From Bacteroidota bacterium (GTDB lineage Bacteria; Bacteroidota; Bacteroidia; CAILMK01; JAAYUY01): a stretch of DNA of 32,336 bases. Location of the stretch: the NCBI GenBank assembly GCA_016776505.1, contig JADHTG010000039.1, positions 1 through 32,336 of the forward strand, in the 5' to 3' direction. The notes below the pieces were generated by a model. That model saw only the letters and a program-made list of their open reading frames with translations, made no database searches and was not told the origin of the DNA. Of the stretch, positions 18,602 to 26,993 are shown piece by piece. The position numbers were made by a program, and so were the translations under genes. Numbering within the stretch: the stretch's first letter is position 1; each line of letters begins with the position of its first letter.

Positions 18602-19228
18602 ATGATGAAAAGAAAAAGCTATGTCATCGCTTTCATGAGTTTTTTAGTTACTTTTTATGTAACTGCCTTCCCTTTTAAGACAGATGACGGCAGTAATCAA
18701 AAAAGGACTTATAAAGAAATCACTAAAACCGATATCACCAAATATGCCACCATTAAGGCCAATGAAATATTGGTTTTTGGTATCAGCTTTAAGATGGAAA
18801 TCAATGAGGCACTGGAAATAGTTGATACCAAACCGAATATCTTCTTCCGGGTAGATCCTTTTAATGACAACCGTTATTACCTCTATGATATAGAAAAGAT
18901 AGATGGTAAAAATATTCCACTGGCCTATTTTATCTGGGATATTAACGGCATAGTCCTGAAAGAAATAATCTTATATAAAGGATTCAGCAAATACCTGGTG
19001 GGTAACTCCAGGATTTTATTAACGATTGATGTGATCAATAAAAACGCCGACATTGTGAAAACCTTTATGGGTTATCCTTCCAGTAAAGTAACTTCGCTCG
19101 ACCTTCCTTCTATAGGGGTTAAATCATTCAACTATTATTACCCGAACCATAATTTCAAAGTAATCCGCAATTTTTCTGACAAGGGAAGTTCCATTGCTTT
19201 TGGTCTGATAAATGCAAAATCATTTTAA
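18602..19228 (+). CDS. Unknown secreted protein downstream of recQ
   Basis: A 208-residue protein with a hydrophobic N terminus (MMKRKSYVIAFMSFLVTFYVTAF) that looks like a signal peptide, so it probably acts in the periplasm or envelope. The mature part contains an alternating beta pattern (VDPFNDNRYYLYDIEKIDG, then FIWDINGIVLKEIIL) and ends INAKSF. No catalytic motif or recognised family is visible. It lies three bases after recQ and 20 bases before the OmpH-like gene, so it is part of the same operon. Two adjacent ATG codons (18602 and 18605) could start it. Confidence 0.75.
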   Translation: MMKRKSYVIAFMSFLVTFYVTAFPFKTDDGSNQKRTYKEITKTDITKYATIKANEILVFGISFKMEINEALEIVDTKPNIFFRVDPFNDNRYYLYDIEKIDGKNIPLAYFIWDINGIVLKEIILYKGFSKYLVGNSRILLTIDVINKNADIVKTFMGYPSSKVTSLDLPSIGVKSFNYYYPNHNFKVIRNFSDKGSSIAFGLINAKSF

Positions 19229-19248
19229 TAACAAATAAGTATCCAGCA

Positions 19249-19872
19249 GTGAAAAAAACATCCCTGATTTTAAATATTGTTTTCGCAGTCGCGATTATTG
19301 TTTTATTTATACTTCATTTTACAAATAATAAAGGGGGTATAATACAAGCAAAAACGGATAGTGAGGCAGCCTTGCAAACCGATTCAAATGGAATGCCAGC
19401 ACTTAGAATCGCCTATGTGAATACAGATACTATCATATCTAACTATGGATATTACATGGACCAGATCAGCATCATCCAGAACGATAAAATTGCTGCTGAA
19501 AAAAGGGTCATGAACAAAATGAAAACACTGGAGGAGGAATACAAGAATTATATTTACAAAGTAAAATTGGGATTGATCACCGAAGAACAGGCCGAATCTG
19601 AATTCAGCAAAAAGAATGAGGAACTGGAAGCTTACAGAACCCGTGCCAGCAATGCCTTAATGGAAAAACAGGACGAGATTTCCAGTCAGTTATACGACAG
19701 TGTATTTAATGCAGTTGCCCGTTTTAACAAGCATGCGAAATATACTTTTATTATGGCTCATAATTCCATTAACAATACCATGCTCCATGCCGATCATTCC
19801 TTTGATGTAACCCAGGTCATACTGGATGACCTCAACTCTTCATACGATAAACTGCAGGAGAGTAAAAAGTAA
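19249..19872 (+). CDS. OmpH/Skp-family periplasmic chaperone-like protein
   Basis: A 207-residue protein beginning at GTG 19249. A single hydrophobic segment (residues 4-24) is a signal peptide or, since no clear cleavage site follows, a membrane anchor. From residue 50 the pattern RIAYVNTDTIISNY matches the start of the OmpH fold; about 80-150 is a charged helical coiled coil (MKTLEEEYKNYIYK to EAYRTRASNALMEKQDEISSQ); the end returns to beta (YTFIMAHNSINNTMLHAD). Skp-type proteins hold unfolded outer membrane proteins in the periplasm. It is the last gene of the recQ operon. Length is a little above E. coli Skp. Confidence 0.85.
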   Translation: MKKTSLILNIVFAVAIIVLFILHFTNNKGGIIQAKTDSEAALQTDSNGMPALRIAYVNTDTIISNYGYYMDQISIIQNDKIAAEKRVMNKMKTLEEEYKNYIYKVKLGLITEEQAESEFSKKNEELEAYRTRASNALMEKQDEISSQLYDSVFNAVARFNKHAKYTFIMAHNSINNTMLHADHSFDVTQVILDDLNSSYDKLQESKK

Positions 19873-20032
19873 CATTGAAATCTGCTTTTCGATACATTCT
19901 TTCAATCCTTAATTAACGAAATTTCGACATAAAAATAATTACAAATCATTGAATTTCTGTATTTTCGACAAGTCAACTTATGTGCAAGCTGGAGGTCTGG
20001 TTTCTTTGTGGCGATTTTATATATCCTTTATA

Positions 20033-20089
20033 GACCATACTAATGTATCGAACACGCGTTGATTAAGCAGTTTTTAATTTAGCATGGTC
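20033..20089 (+). other. Imperfect long inverted repeat before the J-domain gene
   Basis: GACCATACTAA (20033-20043) pairs with TTAGCATGGTC (20079-20089) with one mismatch, around a 35-base loop containing ACGCGT. It lies in the 282-bp gap after the OmpH-like gene. It could be a leader structure, an operator or a small RNA; no T-run follows, so a terminator is unlikely. Confidence 0.35.
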
Positions 20090-20154
20090 CATTTTGTATT
20101 TTCAGGCCATACCAATTGCTTTGTTTAGGCGTTATAATCAAGTATCTAAAATTG

Positions 20155-20685
20155 ATGAATACTCACCTTTATTTCGATTTATTGGGCATTGACAGTCATG
20201 CGGACAAAAATACCATTAAGAAGGCTTACAGGAAAAAAGCATTTGAATTTCATCCCGACCTGAATAAATCTCCTCAAGCAGCTGCCATTTTTATCAGGAT
20301 CACTGAAGCCTATGAATATTTAATGAATGAAAAGAGCCATTCACATGAGGAAACATTCTTAAAAAACACCTATGCTGACAAAATGCAGGCCTATCATGTG
20401 AAGGCAAAAAAAATGGCTGAAATGGATTTTGAAGCTTTTCAAAAGGAATGTGAAGCTTTTCAAAGCAGCCGCTATTATTTTTTTGGTGTGGCTGTACTCT
20501 TCCTGCTTGGAGTGGTCTATATTTTGGGGTCGGCTGTTTTAATTTGCCTGCCCCTGATTGTGGCAGTTAAAACTCAAACGTTTTGGTTTGTCTTTGCGCT
20601 CTTACCTCTTGCCCTGGCAGGTGTTTTTTTGTTCTGGAATGCTTTTCAGGAACAATCTTTCTGGAACCAGTATTTGAGAAATTGA
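20155..20685 (+). CDS. Membrane-anchored J-domain (DnaJ-like) protein
   Basis: A 176-residue protein. The J domain fills about residues 4-66, with YFDLLGID at the front, the Lys-rich helix II (IKKAYRKKAFEFHPD) and the essential HPD motif at 33-35; it should stimulate a DnaK-type Hsp70. A helical stretch (70-105) leads to two membrane segments (about 108-138 and 142-163) and a short tail. The J domain is N-terminal, so it probably faces the cytoplasm. I chose ATG 20155 over an in-frame TTG 13 codons earlier because family members begin just before YFDLLG. No zinc or client-binding domain is present, and no dnaK lies nearby. Confidence 0.88.
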   Translation: MNTHLYFDLLGIDSHADKNTIKKAYRKKAFEFHPDLNKSPQAAAIFIRITEAYEYLMNEKSHSHEETFLKNTYADKMQAYHVKAKKMAEMDFEAFQKECEAFQSSRYYFFGVAVLFLLGVVYILGSAVLICLPLIVAVKTQTFWFVFALLPLALAGVFLFWNAFQEQSFWNQYLRN

Positions 20686-20810
20686 TGAGTTTTCTGGTTT
20701 TGATCAAAAAGAATTGTTAAAAATTGTTGTATCGACTGAAGTAATATGAACGTGAGTTCGATATAAAAAGCTGTTCTTCATTTCTTTATAAAATATGATT
20801 AAGAAATTAT

Positions 20811-20927
20811 GCTTCGTGAATCTTCTTTATCTTCGATAATCTTTGTGTCAAAAAAATATATTACATGAGAATGTATGAACCTGCCTGCTGGCAAGCAGGG
20901 AATCCACGAAGACAGCTGAAGATAAAC
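20811..20927. repeat. Intergenic inverted-repeat element with CACGAAG motifs
   Basis: The left arm (20811-20849) read on the minus strand contains repeated ACGAAG/AAAGAAG units; the right arm (20901-20927) contains AATCCACGAAGACAGC and GAAGATAAAC. Pairs include CTTCGTGAAT with AATCCACGAAG and TTTATCTTC with GAAGATAAA. Between them lies a small hairpin, CCTGC with GCAGG, at about 20880-20899. It fills the gap between convergent genes. It looks like a degenerate copy of a dispersed intergenic repeat rather than a gene. Confidence 0.5.
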
Positions 20928-20962
20928 ACTTGATTTACTTATCTTAATAGATCGAACTCACC

Positions 20963-22174
20963 TTATTTTATTAAATCCCTGCCAAATTCCTGCTTGATAT
21001 TTTCAATAACTTTGAAATCATCCTCCGTAAGGGCCTTCTTTTCAGCTTTTTTGAGCAGTTTAAATGCCTTTGATTTTGAACCGGTTTTATATTGAGTCAG
21101 GCAATACAATACGTAATTCTGAAATATTTTGTCTTTTTTCAAAAGCTTTGAGGCCCAGGAATCAGCTTTATCCATCAGCTCGATGTCTATCACATGGATA
21201 TAAAAATTCTGGATAAAATTCCTCATGTCTTTATCATCCACCTGGTTATTGGCGACATAGTCATCCACTGTTTTTGCGTAGGAATTCCAATCGTTTATTC
21301 TTTCGTAAAACGAAATCCTGAAAAATTCCCTGATTTGATATTTATTCAAATACATCAAACCAGCATCAGAAAAATCGATTTTATCAACCAGCAAGAGTGT
21401 ATTTTCCAGCTGCTTTACATCCCTTTTCTGGATTGCTAATGCATAATTATACCTGAACAGATCTCCTAAATAAGCATCTACTTCTGCCTTTCCGTTTACG
21501 GCTTTAAATGCATCAGATTCTGCAACTACCTTTAAAGTGACAGCCTCATTCACATCGTTAACATACTGCTTCACAAGAGTCCATTCCTCCGGGGCATAAG
21601 AAAATAGTTCGATATTTCGAAAATATTGGTTGGCAACAACTTCAGCTTCTTCTGCGTATTTCAGATGCAATAGCATAAAAGCATAGGATAACTCGATATC
21701 ATGATTTCGTTTTATGCTGTAATATTCTTCTTTCAGATCAAGGAGTTTCTGGTATTGCTGCTTGAAATAAGTTGCAGCATCCAATAGCTTTCCAGCTGTC
21801 CGGTAGCCCCTGATCTCTTCACTTATGATATTGCCAGCAGGATCCATTATGTACATGACCGGAACATTCTTGATTTGCCTCTTTTCAATCATATCCTTCC
21901 CAAAGCTTTTTTCTGAACTAATTTTCACAGCCAGCAGATTCGCATTCATATAAGTAGATAAATCATTATCCAAAAAGGTTTTCGCATCCAGTTCCTGGCA
22001 GGGTTCGCACCATTCAGCATAGATCACGGCAAATATGATCTTATTTTCCTTTTTGGCAGTTGAAATCATCTCTTCCCATTGCGGTTTTGTATCGACTTCA
22101 ATAAAATTGATTTTAGCAAAAGAAAAGCTAAAAGTGAATAAAAGAATAAAAGCAATTAAGACGGATTTCCTCAT
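20963..22174 (-). CDS. Secreted thioredoxin-fold protein with helical C-terminal domain
   Basis: A 403-residue exported protein. Residues 1-20 are a signal peptide. Residues about 28-145 form a thioredoxin fold with the redox motif WCEPC (Cys56 and Cys59) and the cis-proline in NVPVMYIMD. The remainder is all-helical and TPR-like, with repeated Tyr/Ala pairs (YAFMLLHLKYAEEAEVVANQY). It likely reduces or isomerises disulfides in periplasmic proteins; CEPC differs from thioredoxin CGPC and may shift the redox potential. It follows the metallophosphoesterase gene by 59 bases, a gap that holds a possible own promoter, so co-transcription is likely but not certain. Confidence 0.88.
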   Translation of the reverse strand: MRKSVLIAFILLFTFSFSFAKINFIEVDTKPQWEEMISTAKKENKIIFAVIYAEWCEPCQELDAKTFLDNDLSTYMNANLLAVKISSEKSFGKDMIEKRQIKNVPVMYIMDPAGNIISEEIRGYRTAGKLLDAATYFKQQYQKLLDLKEEYYSIKRNHDIELSYAFMLLHLKYAEEAEVVANQYFRNIELFSYAPEEWTLVKQYVNDVNEAVTLKVVAESDAFKAVNGKAEVDAYLGDLFRYNYALAIQKRDVKQLENTLLLVDKIDFSDAGLMYLNKYQIREFFRISFYERINDWNSYAKTVDDYVANNQVDDKDMRNFIQNFYIHVIDIELMDKADSWASKLLKKDKIFQNYVLYCLTQYKTGSKSKAFKLLKKAEKKALTEDDFKVIENIKQEFGRDLIK

Positions 22175-22198
22175 GGTGGTATTTCTTTTTTCAAATGA

Positions 22199-22206
22199 CG
22201 AAGATA
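22199..22206 (-). promoter_or_regulatory. Possible -7 element for the thioredoxin-fold gene
   Basis: On the minus strand TATCTTCG differs from TAnnTTTG at one base and lies 24 bases before the ATG. A TTTG is found 23 bases further upstream, a little too far. The same TATCTTCG octamer precedes the YfcC-type gene (24531-24538). Confidence 0.3.
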
Positions 22207-22233
22207 ATGGCTAAAAGGTTTTATGCCTACAAA

Positions 22234-24138
22234 CTATTCCCTGAGAATAAATTCATCGATTGATTCCAGTGTATCAGGATTTAAAACCCTGGCCTTCACT
22301 TTAGTTCCTTCCACGTCAATCAAAACCAGGGCATTTTGTGTGGAGAAATTACTAACATGAGGTGTCCAGGGTGTTACTTCCTGAGCATAATAAGGAGCAC
22401 CAGCTGCACCATTGTTGATCTGAAACAGCTTGCGATTCAGTTTTATTTTTTCTTTTTTATAATTAGTCGGATATATTTCAGTTTCCGGACCCAGTTCCAG
22501 CTTGTTATAATTATGTTCGTCTCCCGTAAGTATGGCAACAACCTTGGGGCTTTCATTGACGAGCAATTGCAAATATTCATCCCGTCTTTCAAGTATCCCT
22601 TTTTTCACTGCAGTTCCTCCAACAACAGGCCGGGGTAAATTATTTCCTCCATACCACATATCATCGGCTACATGACCCCCATTAGGAAAAACAGGTGTAT
22701 GTTGTGTAATGAACACATGATCTATGCTTTTATCGGATTCCAGTTTTTTCAGTGTTTGCCTTAACCACTGCATTTGATTATCCATCAAATATCCATGAAT
22801 ATTTCCACTGGTCAGTACATTATAAAATAAACTGGGTGCATACCAATAATCTGAATTAAGTACCACCATAGCCATATTATCGTACACATAATAATATACA
22901 TTCTCTTTATAAGTTGGAAAATCAGTAGATCGTGGATCCGGGTCATAGCTACTGCCATCCTCTCCTTCAGGACCATTTTCAAAATGAACAAACTGCCCGG
23001 CAAAGACAGCCTCTGAAGATTCTGTCTCAAAGGGAAATTTATCAATCATGTATTTCTTTTCTGAAATTTCATCAATAAATAACCACATGACACATTCATG
23101 ATTTCCCATCCCTACATAAACAGGCATATAATGAGCAAAAGTTTCAATTGAACGCTTCCAATTGGCATATTGGATTTCAATTTCTTTTTTATCAATGCAG
23201 TATCCATTTACCATATCACCGGTAAACTGCATAAAAGCAGCACCTTCATAATGAGCCAGGGCCATTATTTTCTTCATGATGTAATAGTTGGTGCCGTATA
23301 AATTACGTTCCCCTCCGCCCGCAGCAAAGCGGGAATCGCTTGCATAGGCAAATGTGAAGGGCTTCCTGCTGCCCTTTTCAGGCGGGGTGGTAAAGCTGAA
23401 TTGGAGAGGCTCGCCTCCATAGCTTATTTCGTAAATAAAATCAGTTTCAGGAATTAATTTACTCAATTCTATTTCATGCACTTTTGTTGAGGTTGCATCC
23501 CTGTATTCCTTAATTTTAGTGTCATAGCCCACTTTATATTCTATTTTGATACTGGCTAAAACAGCCCTGTTGGTAACAAAGGAAATTACACAATTGTCAT
23601 CAGTCAGTTTATTTATAAAAGGACCTTCAATGATGGTGGGAACCACCTGGAAAGGACCGCTTCCTTTAAAAGCCACTTTTCCATCGTAAAGTAATTTGCC
23701 TGTTTCAGAAACAAGCCGGTAACCCAATACGCCTTTTTCTTTCTGGCTCCAGTTCACCATATCATACATGCCCGACAGTTGATCTTTTATGTTCACGCTT
23801 GCCAGGCCGTTTTCAATAGGTGTTGATTTTTTAAAATAGACAGGAAAGGGATGCTTTGAATCATCCTGAGGAATAAATCCAAAAAAGAGGGTTCCATTGA
23901 AGTTTTTCATTCTAAAATTAAAATCTATGCCCCTGGCACTGCCTGTCGGATTTCCGATTAAATTGGATAAAGTAAATTCCGGAGCCTGGACGAATGCATT
24001 TATTTTACTGATCTGATTCTCGAACCGTAATCCCCCGCTATGATCTATATTCAGGTTTGAATAAGATAGCGGAATTTTTAATTGTGCATGACACAGAAAT
24101 GAACCGAGTACCAGGATGGGAAAAATCAACTTCTTCAT
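22234..24138 (-). CDS. Secreted calcineurin-like metallophosphoesterase
   Basis: A 634-residue exported protein with a signal peptide (1-18, ending CHAQ). Residues 160-255 resemble the fibronectin-like N-terminal domain of purple acid phosphatases. The phosphoesterase domain (260-545) has GD (307-308), GNHE (345-348), the metal/phosphate His480 in QHTP, and GDEHN (539-543) where the canonical motif is GHxH. The first motif reads DSR (268-270) instead of the usual DxH, so one metal ligand is changed. A long insert (about 370-450) follows the GNHE block. The likely action is hydrolysis of phosphomonoesters or diesters outside the cytoplasm. It is first in a two-gene unit with the thioredoxin-fold gene. 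Confidence 0.88.
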   Translation of the reverse strand: MKKLIFPILVLGSFLCHAQLKIPLSYSNLNIDHSGGLRFENQISKINAFVQAPEFTLSNLIGNPTGSARGIDFNFRMKNFNGTLFFGFIPQDDSKHPFPVYFKKSTPIENGLASVNIKDQLSGMYDMVNWSQKEKGVLGYRLVSETGKLLYDGKVAFKGSGPFQVVPTIIEGPFINKLTDDNCVISFVTNRAVLASIKIEYKVGYDTKIKEYRDATSTKVHEIELSKLIPETDFIYEISYGGEPLQFSFTTPPEKGSRKPFTFAYASDSRFAAGGGERNLYGTNYYIMKKIMALAHYEGAAFMQFTGDMVNGYCIDKKEIEIQYANWKRSIETFAHYMPVYVGMGNHECVMWLFIDEISEKKYMIDKFPFETESSEAVFAGQFVHFENGPEGEDGSSYDPDPRSTDFPTYKENVYYYVYDNMAMVVLNSDYWYAPSLFYNVLTSGNIHGYLMDNQMQWLRQTLKKLESDKSIDHVFITQHTPVFPNGGHVADDMWYGGNNLPRPVVGGTAVKKGILERRDEYLQLLVNESPKVVAILTGDEHNYNKLELGPETEIYPTNYKKEKIKLNRKLFQINNGAAGAPYYAQEVTPWTPHVSNFSTQNALVLIDVEGTKVKARVLNPDTLESIDEFILRE

Positions 24139-24568
24139 GAAATTAAAAGATTAATTCATTCACATTAAGCATGTAAAATTATGAAATTATTGACTTTTTG
24201 GAATTATAATTGTTATTATGAACAGCCTGAATTCAATTCCCATTAATGAAAGATTACACGAAAACAACCCTTTGCAAGCTCGTCAAGAAAGATTTTCAGC
24301 GAAAAGAAAGGCTTTTATTTTTGGATCTAATCAGAGATGCATGTTATTATTGCATGGATTGCGGTCGAAGTGCTTTGAAAAAAAAGAATTTGTGTAATCC
24401 GGCAAAATTTGGTCCACCTTAATTAAGCATACCAGCAATCCTTTGCTCGTCACAGCCTCGCAGAAGGCGCAGCAGAAACAAGAAAACGTAAATTTAATCC
24501 CTCCATTTAAAATCATTTAATTTTCCCAGATTATCTTCGCATAAGTTTTGAATATTTAAATTCAAAGG
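24139..24568. other. Intergenic region (430 bp) with one doubtful small ORF
   Basis: Between the divergent metallophosphoesterase and YfcC-type genes. A 59-codon ORF runs 24218-24397 on the plus strand (starting MNSLNSIPIN, Lys/Arg-rich, ending KKEFV); it lacks a recognised family or a clear ribosome site. Beyond it, 24455-24490 carries CGCAG-type short repeats. TATCTTCG at 24531-24538 may be a -7 element for the gene at 24569. Nothing else is seen. Confidence 0.45.
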
Positions 24569-26173
24569 ATGCTCAGGAAAATCCCACATACCTACGCCAT
24601 TGTATTTTATATTATCCTCATTGCAGCTGTTTTAACCTGGATCATTCCAGGGGGTGAATATGTTGAAACAACACATGTTGTTGATGATGGCGAAGTGACA
24701 TCAGTTGTTTTTCAGGAAACTGAAAGTCAGCCTCAAAGCTGGCAGGTTTTTTCAGCTCTTTTTAAGGGATTTGAACGGCAGGCAGGTATCATCGTTTTTA
24801 TATTGATGATAGGCGGCGCTTTCTGGATCATGAATTACACCAAAGCCATTGATGTGGGCATCTTTGCTTTTATCCGCATGACCCGCCAATTTGAGAAGAT
24901 CAAATTAATCCGTTGGATAGGAGTAAACAATCTCATCATTGCCCTTATCATGATCATGTTCAGCATTTTTGGAGCTGTTTTTGGAATGAGCGAAGAAACC
25001 ATTGCTTTTATCATCATATTAGTTCCGCTGTCAATCAGCATGGGCTATGATTCCATTGTTGGAGTATGCATGGTATTTGTTGCTGCGGGTCTGGGTTTCG
25101 CGGGTGCATTTCTGAATCCTTTCACGATTGGAATTGCCCAGGGGATTGCAGAGCTTCCCCTCTATTCAGGGATTTATTATCGCTTATTTTGTTGGTTGGT
25201 AATTACCACTTTGGGGATCGTTTTTGTATTGAGATATGCAAATAAGGTAAAGAAAAAGCCTGAATCTTCTCTGGTTTTCACCACAGATGCATACTGGAGA
25301 AAACTTGGAAGTAAAGAAACTGAAAAATTAAAGTATTACACTCCTGTTTCAGCCTGGATTTCTTTTTTTATTTTATTGGCTTCCCTCATTCTTTTCTCCT
25401 TAAAGTATAATGTAACAACCATATCTATTGGTGATCCGGACTCCGGTATCGGGGCTTCCCTCTCTTTTCCATTCATTCCAGTTTTAACCGGATTATTTGC
25501 CATTCTGGGCTTTTTTTCCTTAAAAAAATCCGTTCATTTTTACATTCTCATAATGCTTGCTTTCACCATCCTGTTTCTGATCATTGGAGTCATGGGATAT
25601 CAATGGTATATCATGAAAATTGCTGCCTTATTTTTTGCCATGGGCATATTCAGTGGTTTGGCATTCAAACAAAATGCGAGCAATATTGTGAAGTTGTTCC
25701 TGGAAGGTTGTAAGGATATTCTTTCTGCAGCCGTGATTGTCGGATTAGCAGGGGGTATTATCGTTATTCTTGAAGATGGAAAAGTGATTGATACCATTCT
25801 TTATGTGATGTCAAAATCCATGAATGACCTGGGGCAGATTGCCACCGTTGGTATTATGTACGTCATTCAAACTGCCATCAATGTGGTCATTCCATCAGGA
25901 AGCGCTAAAGCAGCATTGACCATGCCTATTATGGCACCCTTTTCAGATCTCGTTGGATTATCCCGGCAGGCTACTGTGGTCGCTTTCCAGTTCGGGGATG
26001 GTTTTACGAACATGATCACACCCACATCCGGTGTATTGCTGGGTGTTTTAAGCGTTGCCAAAATTCCTTATGAAAAATGGGTGCGCTGGGTCACTCCTCT
26101 CATTATTCTTCTGTTTGTTCTTGGTTTTCTTCTTTTGATACCTACTGTGACTATGAATTTGAATGGATTTTAA
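24569..26173 (+). CDS. YfcC/DcuC-type membrane transporter
   Basis: A 534-residue inner membrane protein with about 12 hydrophobic segments. The opening IPHTYAIVFYIILIAAVLTWIIPGGEY, the FALMIGGAFWIMN-like block (about 75-92), the GMSEETIAF block (about 140-148) and the C-terminal NVVIPSGSAKAALTMPIMAP (445-464) mark the YfcC family of C4-dicarboxylate/amino-acid carriers, which includes arginine/ornithine antiporters and DcuC relatives. The substrate cannot be read from the sequence; a peptide, amino acid or dicarboxylate is likely. It is a single gene, divergent from the metallophosphoesterase. Length is usual for the family. Confidence 0.9.
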   Translation: MLRKIPHTYAIVFYIILIAAVLTWIIPGGEYVETTHVVDDGEVTSVVFQETESQPQSWQVFSALFKGFERQAGIIVFILMIGGAFWIMNYTKAIDVGIFAFIRMTRQFEKIKLIRWIGVNNLIIALIMIMFSIFGAVFGMSEETIAFIIILVPLSISMGYDSIVGVCMVFVAAGLGFAGAFLNPFTIGIAQGIAELPLYSGIYYRLFCWLVITTLGIVFVLRYANKVKKKPESSLVFTTDAYWRKLGSKETEKLKYYTPVSAWISFFILLASLILFSLKYNVTTISIGDPDSGIGASLSFPFIPVLTGLFAILGFFSLKKSVHFYILIMLAFTILFLIIGVMGYQWYIMKIAALFFAMGIFSGLAFKQNASNIVKLFLEGCKDILSAAVIVGLAGGIIVILEDGKVIDTILYVMSKSMNDLGQIATVGIMYVIQTAINVVIPSGSAKAALTMPIMAPFSDLVGLSRQATVVAFQFGDGFTNMITPTSGVLLGVLSVAKIPYEKWVRWVTPLIILLFVLGFLLLIPTVTMNLNGF

Positions 26174-26407
26174 TTGTAGCCTGAATTCGGGTTAGTGACT
26201 TAAAGCAAGTACCAGACAATAAGTCTTCCATCGAAATTTTTTAACTCTTATCCAAAATTTATTCATCTATATCTCTATTGGAAGTAAGCAGAAAGGCATG
26301 CGAAAAATACACATACCACTCTGCGAAAAAGCTTGATATTACTGTATCTCAGCCCTTTACCGCTAATAATTTTCACTTTTTTTAAATCCATTCTAATTAA
26401 ATTATGG

Positions 26408-26415
26408 TATATTTG
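26408..26415 (+). promoter_or_regulatory. Putative -7 element for mscL
   Basis: TATATTTG is an exact match to TAnnTTTG, 43 bases before the mscL ATG. No TTTG stands at -33, so the promoter is supported by one element only. Confidence 0.45.
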
Positions 26416-26458
26416 AGCAAAATTTCACATCTAATCACTAACCTTAAAATTTTATTGT

Positions 26459-26893
26459 ATGGGTATGTTAAAAGAATTCAAGGAATTTGCTGTAAAAGGC
26501 AATATGGTTGACATGGCGGTTGGTATCATTATCGGAGCCGCATTTGCAACAGTTGTAGGATCGCTGGTAAATGATATCATCATGCCAATTGTATCTGCGA
26601 TTTTCAATGCTCCCGATTTCTCCAATCTTTTTGTCATTTTGAAAGATCCTGTTGGTGAGGCCATTAATATGGATTCAATAGCAGCTGTTAGAGATGCCGG
26701 TGGAGTAGCATTGGGATATGGTTTGTTTATCAACGCCATCATTGCTTTTGTTATAGTAGCATGGGTGTTATTCATGATCATCAAAGGAATGAATAAAACC
26801 AAGAAAAAAGAGGAAGAAGCACCAGCAGCACCTCCTAAACCTTCAAACGAAGAAGTATTACTGGCTGAAATCAGGGATGCTTTAAAGAAGTAA
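26459..26893 (+). CDS. mscL: Large-conductance mechanosensitive channel MscL
   Basis: A 144-residue inner membrane channel that opens under high membrane tension and releases solutes during osmotic downshock; it works as a homopentamer. The N-terminal amphipathic helix (MLKEFKEFAVKGN), the TM1 pore helix with VDMAVGIIIGAAFATVV, the DIIMPI segment, a periplasmic loop, TM2 (about 84-105) and the charged cytoplasmic helix (SNEEVLLAEIRDALKK) are all present. A Glu/Ala/Pro-rich linker (113-127) makes it a little longer than the E. coli protein. It stands alone, with a -7 element upstream and two hairpins directly downstream. Confidence 0.97.
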   Translation: MGMLKEFKEFAVKGNMVDMAVGIIIGAAFATVVGSLVNDIIMPIVSAIFNAPDFSNLFVILKDPVGEAINMDSIAAVRDAGGVALGYGLFINAIIAFVIVAWVLFMIIKGMNKTKKKEEEAPAAPPKPSNEEVLLAEIRDALKK

Positions 26894-26913
26894 ATTATTT
26901 TTAAAATCAGGAA

Positions 26914-26950
26914 AGTGTAGCTACATCAATTTGTAACTACACTTTTTTTT
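26914..26950 (+). terminator. Intrinsic terminator of mscL
   Basis: An 11-bp stem with one mismatch (AGTGTAGCTAC with GTAACTACACT) closes an 8-base loop and runs into eight T, 21 bases after the mscL stop codon. Confidence 0.88.
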
Positions 26951-26951
26951 G

Positions 26952-26993
26952 AACTCTTCCAAAGTTTTGAACTTTGGAAGAGTTTTAATTTTT
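26952..26993 (+). terminator. Second perfect hairpin between convergent genes
   Basis: A perfect 15-bp stem (26952-26966 with 26970-26984) around a 3-base loop follows the mscL terminator at once and is followed by TTAATTTTT. It lies just beyond the stop codon of the minus-strand Omp85-type gene (26992). On that strand the stem is followed by C and eight A, so it may block converging transcription more by structure than as a classical terminator. Confidence 0.65.
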
